DNA of 7,743 nucleotides from JAGOBX01 sp017999075 [NCBI: Candidatus Babelota bacterium] (GTDB lineage Bacteria > JAGOBX01), in NCBI GenBank assembly GCA_017999075.1, contig JAGOBX010000158.1, positions 1-7,743 on the forward strand, written 5' to 3'. This document shows, piece after piece, positions 6,885 to 7,743 of the stretch (position 1 is the first letter of the stretch; each line of letters starts with the position of its first letter). The notes beneath the pieces are model-generated. The model worked only from the letters and a program-made list of their open reading frames with translations. It was not told the origin of the DNA and did no database searches. The translations under genes and the position numbers were made by a program.

Positions 6885-7743
6885 ATGAACAAATCTGGAG
6901 AAAACAAAAAAAATGCACCGCAAATGTTAATAGGTGAAGGAATAGTCGTAACGTTAGGGAAAAACAATAATGTTATAAATAACGGCGCTGTTCTTGTAGA
7001 AGGAGAAAAAATCAAGGATATAGGAACAACTTCGGTTTTGAAAAAAAAATATCCTAAAGCCTCATATCTTGACGCTAAAAATAAACTTATAATGCCTGGT
7101 TTCATAAATACTCACATGCATTTATACAGCACTTTTGCAAGAGGACTCGGCAAAGCTGCTCCATCAAAAAATTTTCCTGAAATATTAAAAAATCTATGGT
7201 GGAGACTTGATAAAAAATTAAATATGGATGATGTTTATTACAGCGCTGTCATTCCAATGATTGACTGCATTAAACATGGAACTACTACAATAATAGATCA
7301 TCACGCAAGCCCGAACTCTATTACAGGAAGCCTGGATACAATAGCAAAAGCAACTAAAAAAGCAGGTATAAGAGCAAGCTTGTGTTATGAAACATCGGAT
7401 CGCGACGGTCAAAAAATAGCCGACGAAGGAATTGAAGAAAATTATAATTTTGTAAAAAAATGCGATACTGCTAAAGATTCTATGATTTCTGGATTATTCG
7501 GACTTCATGCTTCAATGACTATTTCAGCTAAAACACTTGAAAAATGCGTAAAAAAAGTAAATGAGTTAAATACAGGTTTTCATGTTCATACTGCAGAAGA
7601 TATTTCCGATCTAAACGATTCAAAAAAAAATATTAAAGCTGCGTAAATGGAAAATGGTATAAAAATAATTTTTTCAGTTAAAAAACTAATCATACTTAAT
7701 TGAAACCATATTTAACAAAAAAAAATGGATTTGTTCCCCAAAA
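6885..7743 (+). pseudogene. ssnA: SsnA-type amidohydrolase, truncated by frameshift (probable pseudogene)
   Basis: The first 246 codons match SsnA, a putative aminohydrolase of the metal-dependent amidohydrolase superfamily (relatives deaminate guanine, cytosine and similar compounds). Visible are the metal motif NTHMHLYS (H77, H79), LWWRLD (104-109), DHHASPN (138-144), CYETSDRDGQ (167-176) and the third metal ligand in HVHTAED (H235, E238). The open frame stops at 7644-7646 after 253 residues, while family members have about 440, so the later metal-binding His and catalytic Asp are absent. Adding one A to the run at 7622-7630 changes the end to DSKKKY, matching the DSLKKYGKR typical of SsnA. 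That frame runs on with residual similarity (KWYKNNFFS, KT, FVP) but has stops at 7634, 7679 and 7697. The first 13 residues are extra relative to most members. The remnant continues past the window edge. Family is secure; loss of function is very likely unless the assembly is wrong. Confidence 0.85.

Noticed and set aside
7218-7412. Minus-strand frame of 64 codons inside ssnA, and similar minus- or plus-strand frames inside other genes (e.g. 1636-1863, 2662-2847, 4194-4460, 5759-6259, 6851-7105)
   Set aside because: All lie opposite well-supported coding sequence, resemble no known family, and lack ribosome binding sites; they are shadows of the real genes.
7622-7646. Programmed frameshifting on the A9 run to make full-length SsnA
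   Set aside because: The frame entered after the slip meets a TAA at once (7634) and more at 7679 and 7697, so slippage could not restore the protein.

Overview
This AT-rich window of about 7.7 kb carries six recognisable coding regions. Four form one minus-strand operon for a BMP-family nucleoside ABC transporter. The others are the 3' end of polC, an AlkD-like DNA glycosylase gene, and an ssnA-type amidohydrolase gene that looks broken.

Layout. Positions 1-1319 (+) are the C-terminal part of a PolC-type DNA polymerase III alpha subunit, whose N-terminal part lies before the window. A short gap with a nested inverted repeat follows. Next is a DNA alkylation repair protein of the AlkD HEAT-like fold (1404-2114, +), which has a TATAAT box only 6 nt before its ATG and no Shine-Dalgarno sequence. 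It converges on the minus-strand operon at 2160-6757. In transcription order that operon is a BMP/PnrA substrate-binding protein, a double-domain ATPase, permease 1 and permease 2. This is the gene order of bmpA-nupABC of Lactococcus and yufNOPQ of Bacillus. A 127-bp divergent promoter region separates the operon from ssnA (6885 onward, +), which has an excellent promoter and ribosome binding site.

Genes together. The operon should import nucleosides or related purine/pyrimidine compounds. SsnA belongs to the amidohydrolase superfamily that includes guanine and other nucleobase deaminases, and in E. coli ssnA sits among purine-catabolism genes. The divergent pair therefore reads as a purine or nucleoside scavenging locus. 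The ssnA reading frame ends after 253 codons (the family is about 440), at what looks like a one-base deletion in a run of A. Recognisable family sequence continues in another frame, interrupted by further stops, so the catabolic half appears to be decaying while the transporter is intact.

Organism. PolC occurs in Firmicutes, Fusobacteria, Mollicutes, Thermotogae and a few other lineages. The BMP protein has an N-terminal hydrophobic segment but no lipobox cysteine, which fits a cell with a periplasm better than a classical monoderm. Low GC, PolC, an apparent periplasmic binding protein and a visible pseudogene together would suit a reduced or host-associated diderm such as an Elusimicrobia/Endomicrobium-like or Fusobacteria-like bacterium. 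This is inference and cannot be settled from the window. I see no mobile element, CRISPR array, RNA gene or novel multi-gene system; the most notable points are the ssnA decay, the unusual starts and the missing lipobox.
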